From Sporosarcina sp. ANT_H38 (GTDB lineage: Bacteria; Bacillota; Bacilli; Bacillales_A; Planococcaceae), in the NCBI RefSeq assembly GCF_008369195.1, contig NZ_VOBC01000001.1, forward strand, positions 372,001-436,000: a stretch of DNA of 64,000 bases, in the 5' to 3' direction. The notes beneath the pieces were generated by a model, which saw nothing but the letters and a program-made list of their open reading frames with translations, made no database searches and was not told the origin of the DNA. Positions within the stretch are counted from its first letter, which is position 1. The number at the start of each line of letters is the position of its first letter. Both the position numbers and the translations under genes were made by a program. Below are positions 53,405-62,699 of this stretch, piece by piece.

Positions 53405-55273
53405 GTGACGGATCATCAATTGACAATGTATAAAATTAAAAGTGATTTGATGGATTTATGGGCCGAAGATACTGCTTTGCAATCTTATGAGCGATGGTTT
53501 GAGGTATTGAAACCGATACTAAAGAATCATTTTTGTATTGTGGAAGCGGATTTTTTCGTATATGTAAATAATGTTTTCATGCCTCTTAGAGGGCATAAAG
53601 CTGTTTATAAGAGGGAAAACGTCATAACTTTTGATGCATTGAAAACTGGGGAAGAGGTTAACCGTGCATCTTTAATTTCACAAGTGCGAGAAAAAGGGTA
53701 CGACTATACAGACGACTTTCTTTTATTCCAAAATTTGAACTCTGAACCTCTTGGACTGTTGATTCTGAAATCTACTGTTGAATGGGGTGCTTTCAGTGCA
53801 TCACCCTACTCGTACGAGCTTGAAAAAGTAGTGTGTCATCTCATAGACAGGGTCAGGAAGATAGTCTTTCTAATGAAAGAAGAAAAAAGCTCCAGGCATT
53901 TGTTTGGCGTCACCGAATTATTCAATTCGACGATGCAAAGTAATGTAATATTGGACGGTGTGGTCTCTGCGATATCTAGAACTTTCCCAACATCCGATGT
54001 GGGACTACTTTTATCTCATGATCAAAAAGTAGTGACGCATAACTATAAGTTAATTGATTACATTAATGAAAGACCGTCTACAATGAATACGTTCTTATCA
54101 GGCGAAATGACAAACGAAGTAATGTCTGATTTGTCCTGCAAGTTGATTAATGCGCCAATCAAAGGAAGACAAGGTGTCTATGGTGTGTTGCAAATTAAAG
54201 CGCCAGTTGACTTCGTTTTTTCATCGACACAGAAAAATTTTGTCGGTAGGGTAGTGAATGCAGCAGGAAGTGCACTGGAAAAAGCGATTCTACATGATCA
54301 GTCACACCGAGTTATCGAAGACTTACAACTAGTCAATGAAACGTCTAGGAAATTAAACAGTAATATGAAATTTGGAGAAATGACGGAATTTTTAAAACGA
54401 CAATTGCAAAAAGCATTTCGACCAACTGAAATTGCGTTCGTTTTTTACGATGAAAAAGATAGCTATGATATCTCTCAATTAAGTACGGATTTTTTTGGAA
54501 CTGAATCAGGAAAAAAATATATTGGATTTGCATCGAAACACTTGCGAAGTGGGAAAGAAGCTTTATTCAATGCGAACTTCAGCAGTATAATGAACGAGTC
54601 TAATTGTTACGATTCAATCATTGCGATTCCAATTATGAATCAAGAGATACTTACAGGCTTTGTTGTATTATTGCATAAAGAACAGTACTTCTTTTCTTTT
54701 GACAGCTTCAAGCTAATGCAATCTCTAATTGGACATTCTTCGCTTGCACTTGCAAACTCAGTATTACGCGACCAGCTACAGGACCTTGTCGATAAAGATC
54801 ATCTAACCAAGCTCTATACAAGGAGTTATGTGGACAATATTATTGAAAAGTCCATTGCTGATGATGAAATGGGTGTCTTTATTCTATTAGATGTCGATGA
54901 TTTTAAGCATGTAAACGACACATATGGTCATGTAGCAGGGGATGATGTGTTGAAGCAGATTGCTTCTTCCATCCTATCAGAAGTATCCAGCAAAGGGATT
55001 GCTGCAAGGTGGGGCGGAGAGGAAATCGCTATCTTTTTGCCGTTAACAGAATTTCAAGAGGGTGCATTATTTGCGGAACGTCTAGTCCAACTTATTCCTA
55101 CTACGACTGAACCCTCGGTTACTGTATCAATAGGGATGCATAACTGGACTTCGAAAGGGTATTCAACTTATAAAGAGTTGTTTCAGAAGACTGACAAAGC
55201 ACTTTATACGGCAAAAAATAATGGTAAAAACCAAGCTGTAATTCATAAAGAAACCAGACTTGCCTTCTTCTAA
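53405..55273 (+). CDS. dgcP: Diguanylate cyclase with GAF-like sensory domains (DgcP/YtrP type)
   Basis: 622 residues. Soluble GAF-like regions fill about 1-450 and a GGDEF domain fills about 455-615 (D-H-L-T-K-L-Y-T-R, then L-L-D-V-D-D-F-K-H-V-N-D-T-Y-G-H). The active loop is G537-G-E-E-I541 instead of GGDEF or GGEEF. The R-x-x-D inhibitory site upstream is replaced by S-E-V-S, so feedback inhibition by c-di-GMP is unlikely. B. subtilis ytrP (dgcP) lies at the same place. GTG 53405 follows AGGGGTGAT closely. Confidence 0.88.
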   Translation: MTDHQLTMYKIKSDLMDLWAEDTALQSYERWFEVLKPILKNHFCIVEADFFVYVNNVFMPLRGHKAVYKRENVITFDALKTGEEVNRASLISQVREKGYDYTDDFLLFQNLNSEPLGLLILKSTVEWGAFSASPYSYELEKVVCHLIDRVRKIVFLMKEEKSSRHLFGVTELFNSTMQSNVILDGVVSAISRTFPTSDVGLLLSHDQKVVTHNYKLIDYINERPSTMNTFLSGEMTNEVMSDLSCKLINAPIKGRQGVYGVLQIKAPVDFVFSSTQKNFVGRVVNAAGSALEKAILHDQSHRVIEDLQLVNETSRKLNSNMKFGEMTEFLKRQLQKAFRPTEIAFVFYDEKDSYDISQLSTDFFGTESGKKYIGFASKHLRSGKEALFNANFSSIMNESNCYDSIIAIPIMNQEILTGFVVLLHKEQYFFSFDSFKLMQSLIGHSSLALANSVLRDQLQDLVDKDHLTKLYTRSYVDNIIEKSIADDEMGVFILLDVDDFKHVNDTYGHVAGDDVLKQIASSILSEVSSKGIAARWGGEEIAIFLPLTEFQEGALFAERLVQLIPTTTEPSVTVSIGMHNWTSKGYSTYKELFQKTDKALYTAKNNGKNQAVIHKETRLAFF

Positions 55274-55338
55274 CTGCGTTTGAAGAGTAAACTGATAGAG
55301 AAGGAATGAGAGTATTTGAAAACATAAGGGGGATGGAA

Positions 55339-56550
55339 ATGGGCAAAAAAAATCTTCACAAAGATACGGTCGTTATCCATGAAGGGTATGATGACAGAGA
55401 ACATCAGGGAAGTTTAGCGGCCCCGCTTTACCAAACGTCGACCTTTGCGTTTGAAACAGCGGTGCAAGGGGAAAATCGCTTTTCAGGTGCTGAGAAAGGA
55501 AACGTTTATTCTAGACTCGGAAATCCGACTGTCCGCGTGTTAGAAGAACGTATGACAGCACTTGAGAACGGCAAAGGCACACTTGCGTTTGGCTCGGGTA
55601 TGGCGACAGTCAGTACGATTCTTGTTTACTTGACGAAATCGGGCGATCATATTCTGTGTTCTCGAGGGATTTATGGTTGCACATTCGGACTTCTTGGTAT
55701 GTTAGATCAAAAATACAATATCACGCATGATCTTATTCAGATGAAGACGGAAGAGGAAATTGAACGAGCAATTAAACCGGAAACAGTCTGTATATATATT
55801 GAAACGCCTATCAACCCGACAATGGAACTTGTTGATCTACACGCAGTTGTCAACGTAGCCAAACGTCATGGACTTCGAGTAGTAGTTGACAATACCTTTT
55901 TGTCACCCTATTTACAAAACCCGCTCGATATCGGCGCGGATTTCGTTTTGCATAGTGCTACAAAATATATTAACGGTCACGGAGATGTCATAGCCGGGCT
56001 TCTCGTTGGAGCTGACAAAGAAGAGATGGAGTCAATTCGTAAGTCCGTGCAGAAAGATTTCGGGGGTATTATATCGCCATTCGATGCTTGGCTTCTAATC
56101 CGAGGATTGAAAACATTATCAGTTCGTATGGAACGTCATACTTTGAATGCAGAAAGAATATTTGCTTTTCTTAAAGGTCAGAAGCTTGTTGAAGAAATTT
56201 ATTATCCGTTCGATGAAGATAATCCGCAATATGAATTAGCGAAACGTCAAATGAGAGCAGGAGGCGGACTTATTTCATTTGCAATTAAGGGCGGAAAAGA
56301 AGGCGCTCAGTTGTTCATGGATAGCCTTTCCCTTATTAAAATTGCAGTCAGTCTGGGAGACGCAGAAACGCTTATCCAGCATCCTGCAACGATGACTCAT
56401 TCAGTTATTCCAGAGGCGGAACGTCTGCAGATGGGTATCACAGATTCTTTGCTTAGGCTTTCAGTCGGTCTTGAACATGCAGATGATCTCATAGCTGACT
56501 TCAAGAAGGCATTCGCGGTCATGGAAACGGCAATTACGAAACAGGATTAA
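55339..56550 (+). CDS. megL: Methionine gamma-lyase / Cys-Met metabolism PLP enzyme
   Basis: 403 residues, fold-type I PLP enzyme. The cofactor lysine is K209 in S-A-T-K-Y-I-N-G-H-G. Other motifs are Y-S-R-L-G-N-P-T and F-G-S-G-M-A-T-V. C114 in Y-G-C-T-F matches the cysteine typical of methionine gamma-lyases and absent from most cystathionine synthases/lyases. This favours degradation of methionine to methanethiol, 2-oxobutyrate and ammonia. AAGGGGG at 55326-55332 fits ATG 55339. Neighbour of a methionine sulfoxide reductase. Confidence 0.85.
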   Translation: MGKKNLHKDTVVIHEGYDDREHQGSLAAPLYQTSTFAFETAVQGENRFSGAEKGNVYSRLGNPTVRVLEERMTALENGKGTLAFGSGMATVSTILVYLTKSGDHILCSRGIYGCTFGLLGMLDQKYNITHDLIQMKTEEEIERAIKPETVCIYIETPINPTMELVDLHAVVNVAKRHGLRVVVDNTFLSPYLQNPLDIGADFVLHSATKYINGHGDVIAGLLVGADKEEMESIRKSVQKDFGGIISPFDAWLLIRGLKTLSVRMERHTLNAERIFAFLKGQKLVEEIYYPFDEDNPQYELAKRQMRAGGGLISFAIKGGKEGAQLFMDSLSLIKIAVSLGDAETLIQHPATMTHSVIPEAERLQMGITDSLLRLSVGLEHADDLIADFKKAFAVMETAITKQD

Positions 56551-56649
56551 CATAAGAATAGCGTTAGGCGCCTGGATTCTTGACGTGAAATCCCTTTGGT
56601 GTAATATAACTACCGTCCAGATTTAATAACTTCCTAAGCGATAATGAAA

Positions 56650-56692
56650 ACTGCCTTGACCACCGATTGTCTGGCGAGCGAGGCAGCTTCTT
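56650..56692. terminator. Weak hairpin between megL and ytsP
   Basis: ACTGCCT / AGGCAGC with a long loop and a short T-rich end, between convergent genes. The spacer before it carries GTTAGGCGCCTGG, a fragment resembling the dispersed repeat. Confidence 0.4.
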
Positions 56693-56694
56693 GT

Positions 56695-57174
56695 TCAAAG
56701 ATGTTTGACTAGAACTTCTACTAATTGTTCAAGTCCAGCTTGATCTGCTTCAGTGAAACGGTTCAGCTCGGGGCTATCAATATCTAGGATGCCAAGTAAG
56801 ACACCATCTTTAATAATCGGAATGACGATTTCAGACTGTGAAGCTGCATCGCATGCAATATGTCCTGGGAAGGCATTAACGTCAGGGACAATGATTGATT
56901 TTTTCGTTTCAGCCGCTGTTCCGCAGACGCCTTTTCCAAGGGGAATGCGTATACAAGCTGGAAGACCTTGGAAAGGACCTAGCACTAGTTCACTTTCATC
57001 CATTAAGTAAAATCCGACCCAATTGACGCGGTCGAAAAATTGATTGAGTAATGCGGACGTGTTACTTAAGTTGGCGTAGATATTTTTCTCGCCTGTCAGC
57101 AATGCGTCTAATTGACTTGTGAGTTGTTGATACTTTACATTTAAATCATTAGCGTAGTCAATTCCTTGAAACAA
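56695..57174 (-). CDS. ytsP: Free methionine-(R)-sulfoxide reductase, GAF type (YtsP)
   Basis: A 159-residue GAF-domain protein. The three redox cysteines C74, C84 and C108 keep exactly the 10- and 24-residue spacing of E. coli fRMsr (84, 94, 118). The context P-L-G-x-G-V-C-G-T-A-A and G-H-I-A-C-D-A-A-S-x-S-E is typical. It reduces free methionine-R-sulfoxide in the cytoplasm. TTG 57172-57174 is preferred: AAAGGAG ends seven bases before it, while ATG 57219 lacks a site. Confidence 0.92.
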   Translation of the reverse strand: MFQGIDYANDLNVKYQQLTSQLDALLTGEKNIYANLSNTSALLNQFFDRVNWVGFYLMDESELVLGPFQGLPACIRIPLGKGVCGTAAETKKSIIVPDVNAFPGHIACDAASQSEIVIPIIKDGVLLGILDIDSPELNRFTEADQAGLEQLVEVLVKHL

Positions 57175-57369
57175 ATAGAACACTCCTTTAAGAACATTTT
57201 GTTTTAGATTAGTATACATAATGGGACGTCTATAAACAATTTTTGTAGATTTTTATAGGGAAAAACCGATTTTTCCCTATAAATCATTCATTTTCGCAAC
57301 TATAATGGTTTAAACGTGGTACTATATAGGATAATATCATGGTATAGTGACTCAGACAGGGGGACCACG

Positions 57370-59061
57370 ATGACAACCTTCATCATTGCTATTGTAGCAC
57401 TTATCATATTGACGACTATCGCCTTTTTATTCAGGCGCAAACATATCCAAGAAATTGGTCGTTTAGAGCAGGAGAAGCTGCAGATTCAACACAAACCGAT
57501 CTTGGAAGAGATGACGAAAGTAAAACAATTGAACATGACTGGTGAAACCGAAGAAAAATTCGAGCGTTGGCGCAGAGAATGGACAGAATTGATAGACATA
57601 CATATGCCGAAAATTGATACATTATTATTTGATGTAGAAGATGTAGTCGATCGTTTCCGTTTTAGAAAAGCAACAGAGTTAGAGAAGGAAATTCAAGAGA
57701 AAATCCGATTTTGCGATAAAAAAATGAATGACATTTTGCATGAGTTAAACGAACTCGTTGGCAGTGAAGAGAAAAACCGAATCGAAATGGAAAAATTAAA
57801 AGAGCAGCATCGTGCCGCTCGCAAAGCGGTACTCGCTCATCAACATTCGTTTGGGATGACAGCGAATCCGCTGGAAAAAGAACTGGAGTCATTTAACCCG
57901 AAATTCGTTGAATACGACGAGTTGACTGCAAATGGCAATTATTTGCTAGCGCGCGAAATTGTTATGGCATTATCAGCAAAGGGAGATCATGTTTTTACGT
58001 TGATCCACGAAATTCCATCGTTGCTTTCTGAAATACAAAGCAAAATTCCAGCATCGATTCGTGAACTACGAAATGGGACGAGAGAGATGGAAGAACAGTC
58101 CTATTATTTGCAACATCTAGAATTAACAAAACAACTTAGAACAATTGAGCTTGATCTCGAAGAACTGTTGGTAAAAATGGCTGATCTTCAAATTGAATCT
58201 GTTCAACATTGTACAAGCGAAATAAATGATCGCATTGATTCATTTTATGATGCGCTTGAAAATGAAGTGAATGCAAAGCATTATGTAGACGAACACTATA
58301 ACCAAATTGCTGAGAGGCTTCACGTAATAACGATCTTGACAAGAGAAACTTCAGACGAGGCAGCTTTTGTTCAAGAAAGTTATCGACTAGATGAAAAAGA
58401 AGCACAAATTCCACAACTGGCTCTCAAAAAGTTAGGTTCTCTCGACAAACGATTTGGTGTGCTTATTTATAGGCTTGAGGAACAAGTATCTGCTTATTCG
58501 GGATTACAGGAAGAGTTGCAATCCATTTCCGAAGAACTAGAACAAATAGCTGATGAACAGGAAAGTTTCACAAATCGTATGAAAAACTTGCGAATTGATG
58601 AAAATAATGTTCGGGCTAAATTGGAAGAACTGTCGCGTAAATTGCAAAATTCGGAACGTATGCTACATAAGGGAAATATTCCTGGTATACCAGATGATAT
58701 GGAAGCGCGTCTTGAAGAGGCCGATGAACAAATTTATATCGTGACACAAAGTTTACAGGAAGTACCCCTTAATATGAGTCTCGTCGATTCTTATTTAGAG
58801 AATGCGGGGAAAGCTGTAGATGATGTCACCTTGAAAGTTGAAGAAATGCTTGAGAATGTATTGCTAATTGAGTGGATCATCCAATACGGAAACAGGTACC
58901 GTGCATCTAATCCGGAAGTTCACGCCCGCTTGTTAGATGCGGAAGAGTCTTTCAGACAATTCCGTTATGCAAAAGCATTGGAAGAAGCGGCAACAGCGGT
59001 TGAAGAAATGGAACCGGGTGCTATGAAACGAATTGAAGAACTTGTGAAAGAAAACGTCTGA
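57370..59061 (+). CDS. ezrA: Septation ring regulator EzrA
   Basis: 563 residues: one N-terminal membrane span (T-F-I-I-A-I-V-A-L-I-I-L-T-T-I-A-F-L-F), then a long series of spectrin-like coiled-coil helices to the end. It matches B. subtilis EzrA in length and topology. It binds FtsZ, prevents extra Z-rings near the poles and links divisome and wall synthesis. ATG 57370 has GGGGGACC before it; upstream 57316 lies before that site. Confidence 0.93.
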   Translation: MTTFIIAIVALIILTTIAFLFRRKHIQEIGRLEQEKLQIQHKPILEEMTKVKQLNMTGETEEKFERWRREWTELIDIHMPKIDTLLFDVEDVVDRFRFRKATELEKEIQEKIRFCDKKMNDILHELNELVGSEEKNRIEMEKLKEQHRAARKAVLAHQHSFGMTANPLEKELESFNPKFVEYDELTANGNYLLAREIVMALSAKGDHVFTLIHEIPSLLSEIQSKIPASIRELRNGTREMEEQSYYLQHLELTKQLRTIELDLEELLVKMADLQIESVQHCTSEINDRIDSFYDALENEVNAKHYVDEHYNQIAERLHVITILTRETSDEAAFVQESYRLDEKEAQIPQLALKKLGSLDKRFGVLIYRLEEQVSAYSGLQEELQSISEELEQIADEQESFTNRMKNLRIDENNVRAKLEELSRKLQNSERMLHKGNIPGIPDDMEARLEEADEQIYIVTQSLQEVPLNMSLVDSYLENAGKAVDDVTLKVEEMLENVLLIEWIIQYGNRYRASNPEVHARLLDAEESFRQFRYAKALEEAATAVEEMEPGAMKRIEELVKENV

Positions 59062-59080
59062 GTTAAAGAGTAGACTACAA

Positions 59081-59112
59081 ATAGCCACCGGCATATAATG
59101 CAGGTGGCTTTG
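59081..59112 (+). terminator. ezrA terminator
   Basis: AGCCACC / GGTGGCT with inner GCAT / ATGC and a short T-run. Confidence 0.65.
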
Positions 59113-59121
59113 TCACGCATT

Positions 59122-59257
59122 TAACTTGAATCAGCAAATCTTTTTGTACTGAAAGCGGAGCTTCAGCTACAGAAGTCCCTTGCTTCTATAAGTGGTGGGA
59201 TGAATGCTAAAATACGTATAAATTAATGGGGTGCAAACTCCCTGCTGATTCAAGTTA
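59122..59257. repeat. Intergenic element bounded by a 15-bp perfect inverted repeat
   Basis: TAACTTGAATCAGCA (59122-59136) is the exact complement of 59243-59257. The inside carries a hairpin around GTCCCTTGCTTCTATAAG and TGGTGGGATGAATG. The right end, CTGCTGATTCAAGTTA, resembles CGCTGATTGAAG of the element at 22619. No open frame. The part 59258-59375 contains the repeat shared with the leuS leader. Confidence 0.7.
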
Positions 59258-59308
59258 TGCCGTCGGCGGATGTCACAAGTTTTGAAAAGAGTTTATTGCA
59301 CAAGCGCA

Positions 59309-59365
59309 ATTTGAAATTTGGACGCAATTACTCCAAGGCGTAATGGATTTTTCGTGAAATGAAAG
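59309..59365 (+). repeat. Repeat before nifZ shared with the leuS leader
   Basis: GCAATTTGAAATTTGGACGC, ATTACTCCAAGGCGTAATGG and ATTT correspond to 9312-9366 before leuS. In both places the repeat ends just before the ribosome-binding site. Confidence 0.55.
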
Positions 59366-59375
59366 GAAGATTAAC

Positions 59376-60509
59376 ATGATATATTTTGATAATAGCGCTA
59401 CAACGGCTCCTGATGAGGGTGTGCTTACATCTTTTATAGAAGTGAACAAGCGTTTTTTTGCGAATCCCGCTTCAATACATCTTGCTGGGAAGGAAGCCGA
59501 GACGCTTCTTGAACGATCGAGAGAACAGATTTTATCGATTCTCGGTGCACCTGACGGAGAACTTTTATTCACATCGGGTGGTACGGAAGCCAATAATTTG
59601 GCGGTTATCGGTTTTGCACGTGCTTTGCAAGCCAGAGGTAACCATCTCATCACAACAAAAATTGAACATCCTTCTGTTCTTCATTCAATGGAATATTTAG
59701 AGACGCAAGGGTTTGAAGTAGATTATTTGTCGGTTGATGAACAAGGAATGATCTCTGTCGAAGAGTTGAAAAGTAAACTTCGGAAAGATACAATACTTGT
59801 CAGCATCATGCATGTTAATAATGAAATCGGCACAATACAACCAATCGCTGAATGTGCACGCGTCATTAAAGAGAACTCAAGGGCGCTATTTCATTCGGAT
59901 ACTGTTCAAAGTTTCGGTAAACTAGCGGTTACGTTAACAGGTGACGGTCCGGACGCAATAACGATTTCAGCTCATAAAATTAATGGCTTGAAAGGTTCGG
60001 GTATACTCGCATTAAGAAAAGGAATTACACCTGAACCAATTAATTATGGCGGTGGTCAGGAAAAAGGAATACGTAGCGGTACCGTATCTGTAGCAGATGC
60101 TGTGGCTTTGGCAAAGGCAGTCCGGATGAGTGCGACCGATGTTGAGCAGAAGGACTTCAGGCAATGGAGAAATCGTATTATAACGTTTATCGAGCCATTT
60201 GAAAATGTTCGTGTGCTTGCCCCTGATAAGGCAGCGCCGCATATTTTAGCTGTAGCATTTTTAAAAGTAAAAGGGGAAGTCGCTGTTAACTTCTTTCAAG
60301 AAAACGGCATAACGATTTCAACGTCTAGTGCTTGTTCATCGAAAAATGGCACTGCGGGTCATGTTATAGAGGCAATCAGTGTAAACGGAAAGTTTAAAAA
60401 CGGAGTAATTCGTATTAGCTTTGGAAAAAATAATATTGAACAGCATGTGGTCGAATTCGAGCAAGTATTTGCACGGTTCATGGAACTGCTTGGAAGGGGA
60501 AATAAGTAA
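59376..60509 (+). CDS. nifZ: Cysteine desulfurase partner of ThiI (NifZ/IscS type)
   Basis: A 377-residue fold-type I PLP enzyme. The PLP lysine is K201 in S-A-H-K-I-N-G-L-K-G. The persulfide cysteine C320 lies in S-S-A-C-S-S-K. H-V-N-N-E-I-G-T-I-Q-P is also typical. It donates sulfur from cysteine to ThiI for 4-thiouridine in tRNA. GAAAGGAAG precedes ATG 59376. Its TAA overlaps the thiI start by one base (TAATG), so the two are coupled. Confidence 0.93.
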   Translation: MIYFDNSATTAPDEGVLTSFIEVNKRFFANPASIHLAGKEAETLLERSREQILSILGAPDGELLFTSGGTEANNLAVIGFARALQARGNHLITTKIEHPSVLHSMEYLETQGFEVDYLSVDEQGMISVEELKSKLRKDTILVSIMHVNNEIGTIQPIAECARVIKENSRALFHSDTVQSFGKLAVTLTGDGPDAITISAHKINGLKGSGILALRKGITPEPINYGGGQEKGIRSGTVSVADAVALAKAVRMSATDVEQKDFRQWRNRIITFIEPFENVRVLAPDKAAPHILAVAFLKVKGEVAVNFFQENGITISTSSACSSKNGTAGHVIEAISVNGKFKNGVIRISFGKNNIEQHVVEFEQVFARFMELLGRGNK

Positions 60510-61711
60510 TGGAATGGAACGAACTATTGATACGCTATGGAGAGATATCATTAAAGGGACGAAACAGGAATGTATTCGTCAAGAAATTAAGAAACAATAT
60601 TAAAGATGCTTTGAGTGATTTGAAAACTGTCATCATTAAACCAGAACGTGATCGTATGTTTCTTTTTGCGGAAGACAAAAATGATATGGAAGAAGCGATA
60701 GTCCGTTTGCCGCATATTTTCGGCATCCAATCTTTCAGTCCGGTAGCAAAATGTGAAGCGACGCTTGAAGCGATTAAAGAAAAAGCTCTAGAAATCATTG
60801 GTGCAGATGAGACTGCTGGCAAAACGTTCAAAGTTGAAGTGAGACGTACGGATAAAAGATTTCCGCTTGTGACGAATGAGTTGCAGCTGGAAGTTGGGTC
60901 GCATGTATTACGTAGCTTCCCAGAACTTATTGTGCAAATGAAAAAACCTGATATTGTATTGCACATCGATATTAGAATAGAAGGAGCTTTCATAACAGCT
61001 AAAGTGTATGAAGGCGCAGGCGGTATGCCAGTAGGTTCAAATGGCCATTCAATTCTTATGTTGTCAGGCGGCATTGACAGCCCAGTTGCAGGTTATCTTA
61101 TGATGAAGCGTGGTGTATCGATTGATGCAATTCACTTTGCTAGTCCGCCGTTCACAAGTGATTTAGCTAAAAAGAAAGTGATAGACCTTGCGGAGAAGTT
61201 AAGTTCATTCGGAGCAGCAGTTAGGCTTCATATAATACCATTCACTGAAATCCAGCAAGCGATTGTTAGTCAAGTACCTGATAATGTTTCAATGACGACA
61301 ACGCGGAGATTAATGCTCCAAATTGCTGATAAAGTGCGCGAAGAAGAAGGTGCACTTGCAATTGTAACAGGAGAAAGCTTAGGACAAGTTGCAAGTCAGA
61401 CTCTTGAAAGTTTAACGGCTATCAATGCTGTAACTTCTTCACCTATTTTGCGTCCGCTCATTGCAACGGACAAACTGGATATTATTGATATTGCCCAAGA
61501 GATAGGGACATACGAAATATCAATCAGACCCTATGAAGATTGCTGTACAATTTTCTCGCCTTCAAACCCGAAAACAAAACCGAAGCTTGAAAAAGTCGCT
61601 TATTACGAAAGTTTCACTGATTTCGAGCCAATGATTGAAGAAGCAGTAGGAAAGAGAACAACAGTTGAGTTGCCGCTTCAACAGGACGACGAATTTGAGA
61701 ACTTACTTTAA
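60509..61711 (+). CDS. thiI: tRNA 4-thiouridine synthetase ThiI
   Basis: 400 residues: N-terminal ferredoxin-like and THUMP RNA-binding domains (about 1-165), then a PP-loop ATPase with L-S-G-G-I-D-S-P-V-A-G-Y (185-196) and a second conserved region G-E-S-L-G-Q-V-A-S-Q-T. It makes s4U8 in tRNA using sulfur from NifZ. There is no C-terminal rhodanese domain, as usual for Bacillota. A conserved D-C-C-T-I-F pair of cysteines lies near residue 345. Confidence 0.95.
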   Translation: MEWNELLIRYGEISLKGRNRNVFVKKLRNNIKDALSDLKTVIIKPERDRMFLFAEDKNDMEEAIVRLPHIFGIQSFSPVAKCEATLEAIKEKALEIIGADETAGKTFKVEVRRTDKRFPLVTNELQLEVGSHVLRSFPELIVQMKKPDIVLHIDIRIEGAFITAKVYEGAGGMPVGSNGHSILMLSGGIDSPVAGYLMMKRGVSIDAIHFASPPFTSDLAKKKVIDLAEKLSSFGAAVRLHIIPFTEIQQAIVSQVPDNVSMTTTRRLMLQIADKVREEEGALAIVTGESLGQVASQTLESLTAINAVTSSPILRPLIATDKLDIIDIAQEIGTYEISIRPYEDCCTIFSPSNPKTKPKLEKVAYYESFTDFEPMIEEAVGKRTTVELPLQQDDEFENLL

Positions 61712-61826
61712 AGAATGTAAATAATCTCGTATGGACCACCTGCATGAAATCTCTATAGAGATACATTCTATATGCATAAAGCTGTATTTAACAATTCATA
61801 ACTGGAACACAATCGAATATAAGAAC

Positions 61827-61866
61827 AAAAAAAGCTGCATCGGACATTGTCTGATGCAGCTTTTTG
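61827..61866 (+). terminator. nifZ-thiI terminator
   Basis: AAAAAGCTGCATC-GACA / TGTC-GATGCAGCTTTTT with a short loop. Confidence 0.9.
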
Positions 61867-61886
61867 CTTATACAGTGTGAGCAAAA
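61862..61886 (+). repeat. SASP-unit hairpin 1
   Basis: TTTTGCT / AGCAAAA with loop TATACAGTGTG. The same place in units 2 and 3 has hairpins with different stem bases but the shared loop core ACAGTGT or ATAGTGT. Confidence 0.6.
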
Positions 61887-61943
61887 TGATGGTTGATTAA
61901 ACTAAACTATAATATTTGGATTAATTTCCCACTTAGTGCTCGC

Positions 61944-61972
61944 GCATGAATTTTATTCTTTGGCACATTCTA
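61944..61972 (+). promoter_or_regulatory. Sigma-G-type promoter of SASP gene 1
   Basis: GCATG (61944-61948), a 17-base spacer and CATTCTA (61966-61972) fit the forespore sigma-G consensus. The same arrangement precedes the next two SASP genes. Confidence 0.8.
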
Positions 61973-61994
61973 TATGCACAAGGAGGTGACAAAC

Positions 61995-62201
61995 ATGCCG
62001 AACAACAACAGTGGTAATTCGAATAAGCTAGTAGTTCCGGGCGTAAGACAAGCACTTGATCAAATGAAAAACGAAATCGCATCAGAATTTGGCGTACAAA
62101 TGGGACCAGATGCAGCATCGCGTGCCAATGGATCCGTTGGAGGAGAAATTACAAAACGATTAGTACGTCAGGCACAACAACAAATGAATGGCAACAAATA
62201 A
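61995..62201 (+). CDS. Small acid-soluble spore protein, alpha/beta type (copy 1)
   Basis: 68 residues. The family core is [21 protein letters not shown] (germination protease site at the E-I/E-F region) and [19 protein letters not shown]. It coats spore DNA, protecting it from UV and heat, and is degraded at germination. AAGGAGGTGA lies before ATG 61995. The in-frame ATG 61974 is upstream of the ribosome-binding site. Confidence 0.96.
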   Translation: MPNNNSGNSNKLVVPGVRQALDQMKNEIASEFGVQMGPDAASRANGSVGGEITKRLVRQAQQQMNGNK

Positions 62202-62233
62202 AATTTATTATATGACAAGCTGTTTGGAACAAC

Positions 62234-62260
62234 TTTTCGCATATATAGTGTAAGCGAAAA
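62234..62260 (+). repeat. SASP-unit hairpin 2
   Basis: TTTTCGC / GCGAAAA with loop ATATATAGTGTAA. The stem differs from hairpin 1 at paired positions and remains complementary. Confidence 0.6.
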
Positions 62261-62315
62261 TGTAGATGGTTAAACAGTTTCGATAAATTGGTTAAAATTA
62301 CCAAAGCAGTTAGAT

Positions 62316-62344
62316 GGATAAAATTTTGTAAACGGCACATTCTA
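62316..62344 (+). promoter_or_regulatory. Sigma-G-type promoter of SASP gene 2
   Basis: GGATA (62316-62320), a 17-base spacer and CATTCTA (62338-62344). Confidence 0.72.
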
Positions 62345-62366
62345 TGTGCACAAGGAGGTGACAAAC

Positions 62367-62576
62367 ATGCCGAACAACAACAGTAGTAATTCAAATCAGT
62401 TACTAGTTCCAGGTGTAAGACAAGCACTTGATCAAATGAAAAATGAAATTGCAGCAGAATTTGGCGTACAAATGGGACCAGATGCATCATCACGTGCCAA
62501 TGGATCCGTAGGCGGAGAAATTACAAAACGATTAGTGCGTCAGGCGCAACAACAAATGAACGGGTACCAAAAATAA
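62367..62576 (+). CDS. Small acid-soluble spore protein, alpha/beta type (copy 2)
   Basis: 69 residues, nearly identical to copy 1 ([16 protein letters not shown] start; A-A-E-F replaces A-S-E-F at the protease site). The ribosome-binding site AAGGAGGTGACAAAC is the same as in copy 1. The tandem order and near identity point to local duplication. Confidence 0.96.
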   Translation: MPNNNSSNSNQLLVPGVRQALDQMKNEIAAEFGVQMGPDASSRANGSVGGEITKRLVRQAQQQMNGYQK

Positions 62577-62618
62577 TTTTTTAAGTAAAAATTGTTCTTG
62601 GTAATCTTCAACACAACT

Positions 62619-62643
62619 TTTTGTTTCTACAGTGTAAACAAAA
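62619..62643 (+). repeat. SASP-unit hairpin 3
   Basis: TTTTGTTT / AAACAAAA with loop CTACAGTGT; again stem bases changed in pairs relative to hairpins 1 and 2. Confidence 0.6.
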
Positions 62644-62699
62644 GTACAGCCGTTTAAACTGCTTCAAAGTGATTAACAAACTTTACCAAATAAAATATT

